Assembly (NCBI GenBank): GCA_964623735.1
Contig: CAZUVE010000164.1
Coordinates: 1 to 6,010, forward strand
Reading direction: 5' to 3'
Source: SW-9-67-25 sp964623735
Lineage (GTDB): Archaea > Halobacteriota > Halobacteria > Halobacteriales > Haloarculaceae
Length of the DNA stretch: 6,010 nt
Below, in pieces: positions 5,872 to 6,010 of the stretch; the stretch's first letter is position 1, and each line of letters starts with the position of its first letter. The notes beneath the pieces were generated by a model. The model searched no databases. It was not told the DNA's origin and was given only the letters and a program-made list of their open reading frames with translations. The position numbers and the translations under genes were made by a program.

Positions 5872-5892
5872 TTTCGCTGTCTTCGGTAAGAG
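5872..5892 (+). repeat. Right copy of the 20/21-nt direct repeat flanking the SnoaL-like gene
   Basis: Matches 5254-5273 with a single extra C. The flanks show no convincing further similarity to the left copy, so only this short core is shared. It lies in the 218-bp stretch between the SnoaL-like stop (5729) and the membrane-protein stop (5948). In that stretch no gene with a proper start codon is evident. Confidence 0.7.
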
Positions 5893-5947
5893 CCTTGAGC
5901 GGTTCTTCTGCGTCCTCTCCAGTGGCAACCTGGAACGACTGCAGTCC

Positions 5948-6010
5948 CTACACCCCACCGAATGTAACGAGGAGTCCAACGAGTAGCAGCAGTGCCGTCG
6001 TGACGCTCCC
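5948..6010 (-). CDS. C-terminal end of a probable membrane protein (partial)
   Basis: Twenty codons and a TAG stop are visible; the gene begins beyond the right edge. The tail reads SVTTALLLLVGLLVTFGGV, a hydrophobic helix long enough to cross a membrane, and it is rich in Leu/Val/Gly as in haloarchaeal transmembrane segments. The other two minus-strand frames here are Arg-rich and look like shadows. The family cannot be named from so little. After the TAG the same frame stays open for 84 further codons to a TGA at 5693-5695 and encodes acidic residues, so an original longer protein with a premature stop is possible. Confidence 0.35.
   Translation of the reverse strand, partial: GSVTTALLLLVGLLVTFGGV

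Noticed and set aside
5726..5986. 86-aa plus-strand frame following the SnoaL-like gene
   Set aside because: The ATG overlaps the preceding stop region, but the translation is Cys/Arg-containing and non-acidic, without recognisable motifs or an independent ribosome-binding site. It also runs through the direct repeat and opposite the membrane-protein end.

Overview
The window looks like haloarchaeal chromosome or megaplasmid DNA (class Halobacteria). The long genes are GC-rich with G/C in most third codon positions, and their proteins are strongly acidic. The regulator is of a wHTH plus zinc-ribbon build familiar from haloarchaea, and its predicted promoter points to a leaderless transcript. 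The species cannot be named from the sequence.

Layout, left to right. Bases 3-80 (+) are the last 25 codons of a probable PLP-dependent cysteine-synthase-like enzyme. It converges on a minus-strand block covering 265-4490. In transcription order that block holds a winged-helix/zinc-ribbon regulator (4490-3516), an AMP-forming acyl-CoA synthetase (3395-1671) and a berberine-bridge-type FAD oxidoreductase (about 1662-265). The last two overlap or abut at a GTGA junction and are almost certainly one transcript. The 120 bp between regulator and synthetase is a short AT-rich island with inverted repeats, probably terminator plus promoter.

Bases 4491-5318 are accessory in character. They contain the regulator's promoter with a perfect 12-bp palindrome at its start codon, and a broken IS5-type (ISH1-like) transposase that keeps its N-terminal two thirds but lacks the later catalytic acidic residues. 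A small SnoaL-like/ester-cyclase (NTF2-fold) gene follows at 5319-5729 (+). It is bracketed by a near-perfect 20/21-nt direct repeat (5254-5273 and 5872-5892), one copy of which lies at the presumed outer edge of the IS remnant. At the right border, bases 5948-6010 (-) look like the C-terminal transmembrane helix of a membrane protein running in from outside.

Working model (inference): the regulator controls the synthetase-oxidase pair, which would oxidise an alcohol/aldehyde-type or cyclic substrate and activate a carboxylic acid to its CoA thioester. Substrates cannot be read from the sequence. The SnoaL-like gene is probably independent, and its mobile-element surroundings suggest a locally rearranged segment. 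I found no CRISPR array, tRNA, rRNA, intact mobile element or obvious defence system. The most unusual items are the direct repeat around the SnoaL-like gene, the deleted transposase, the palindromes at the regulator and synthetase promoters, and two ribosome-binding sites embedded in small hairpins.
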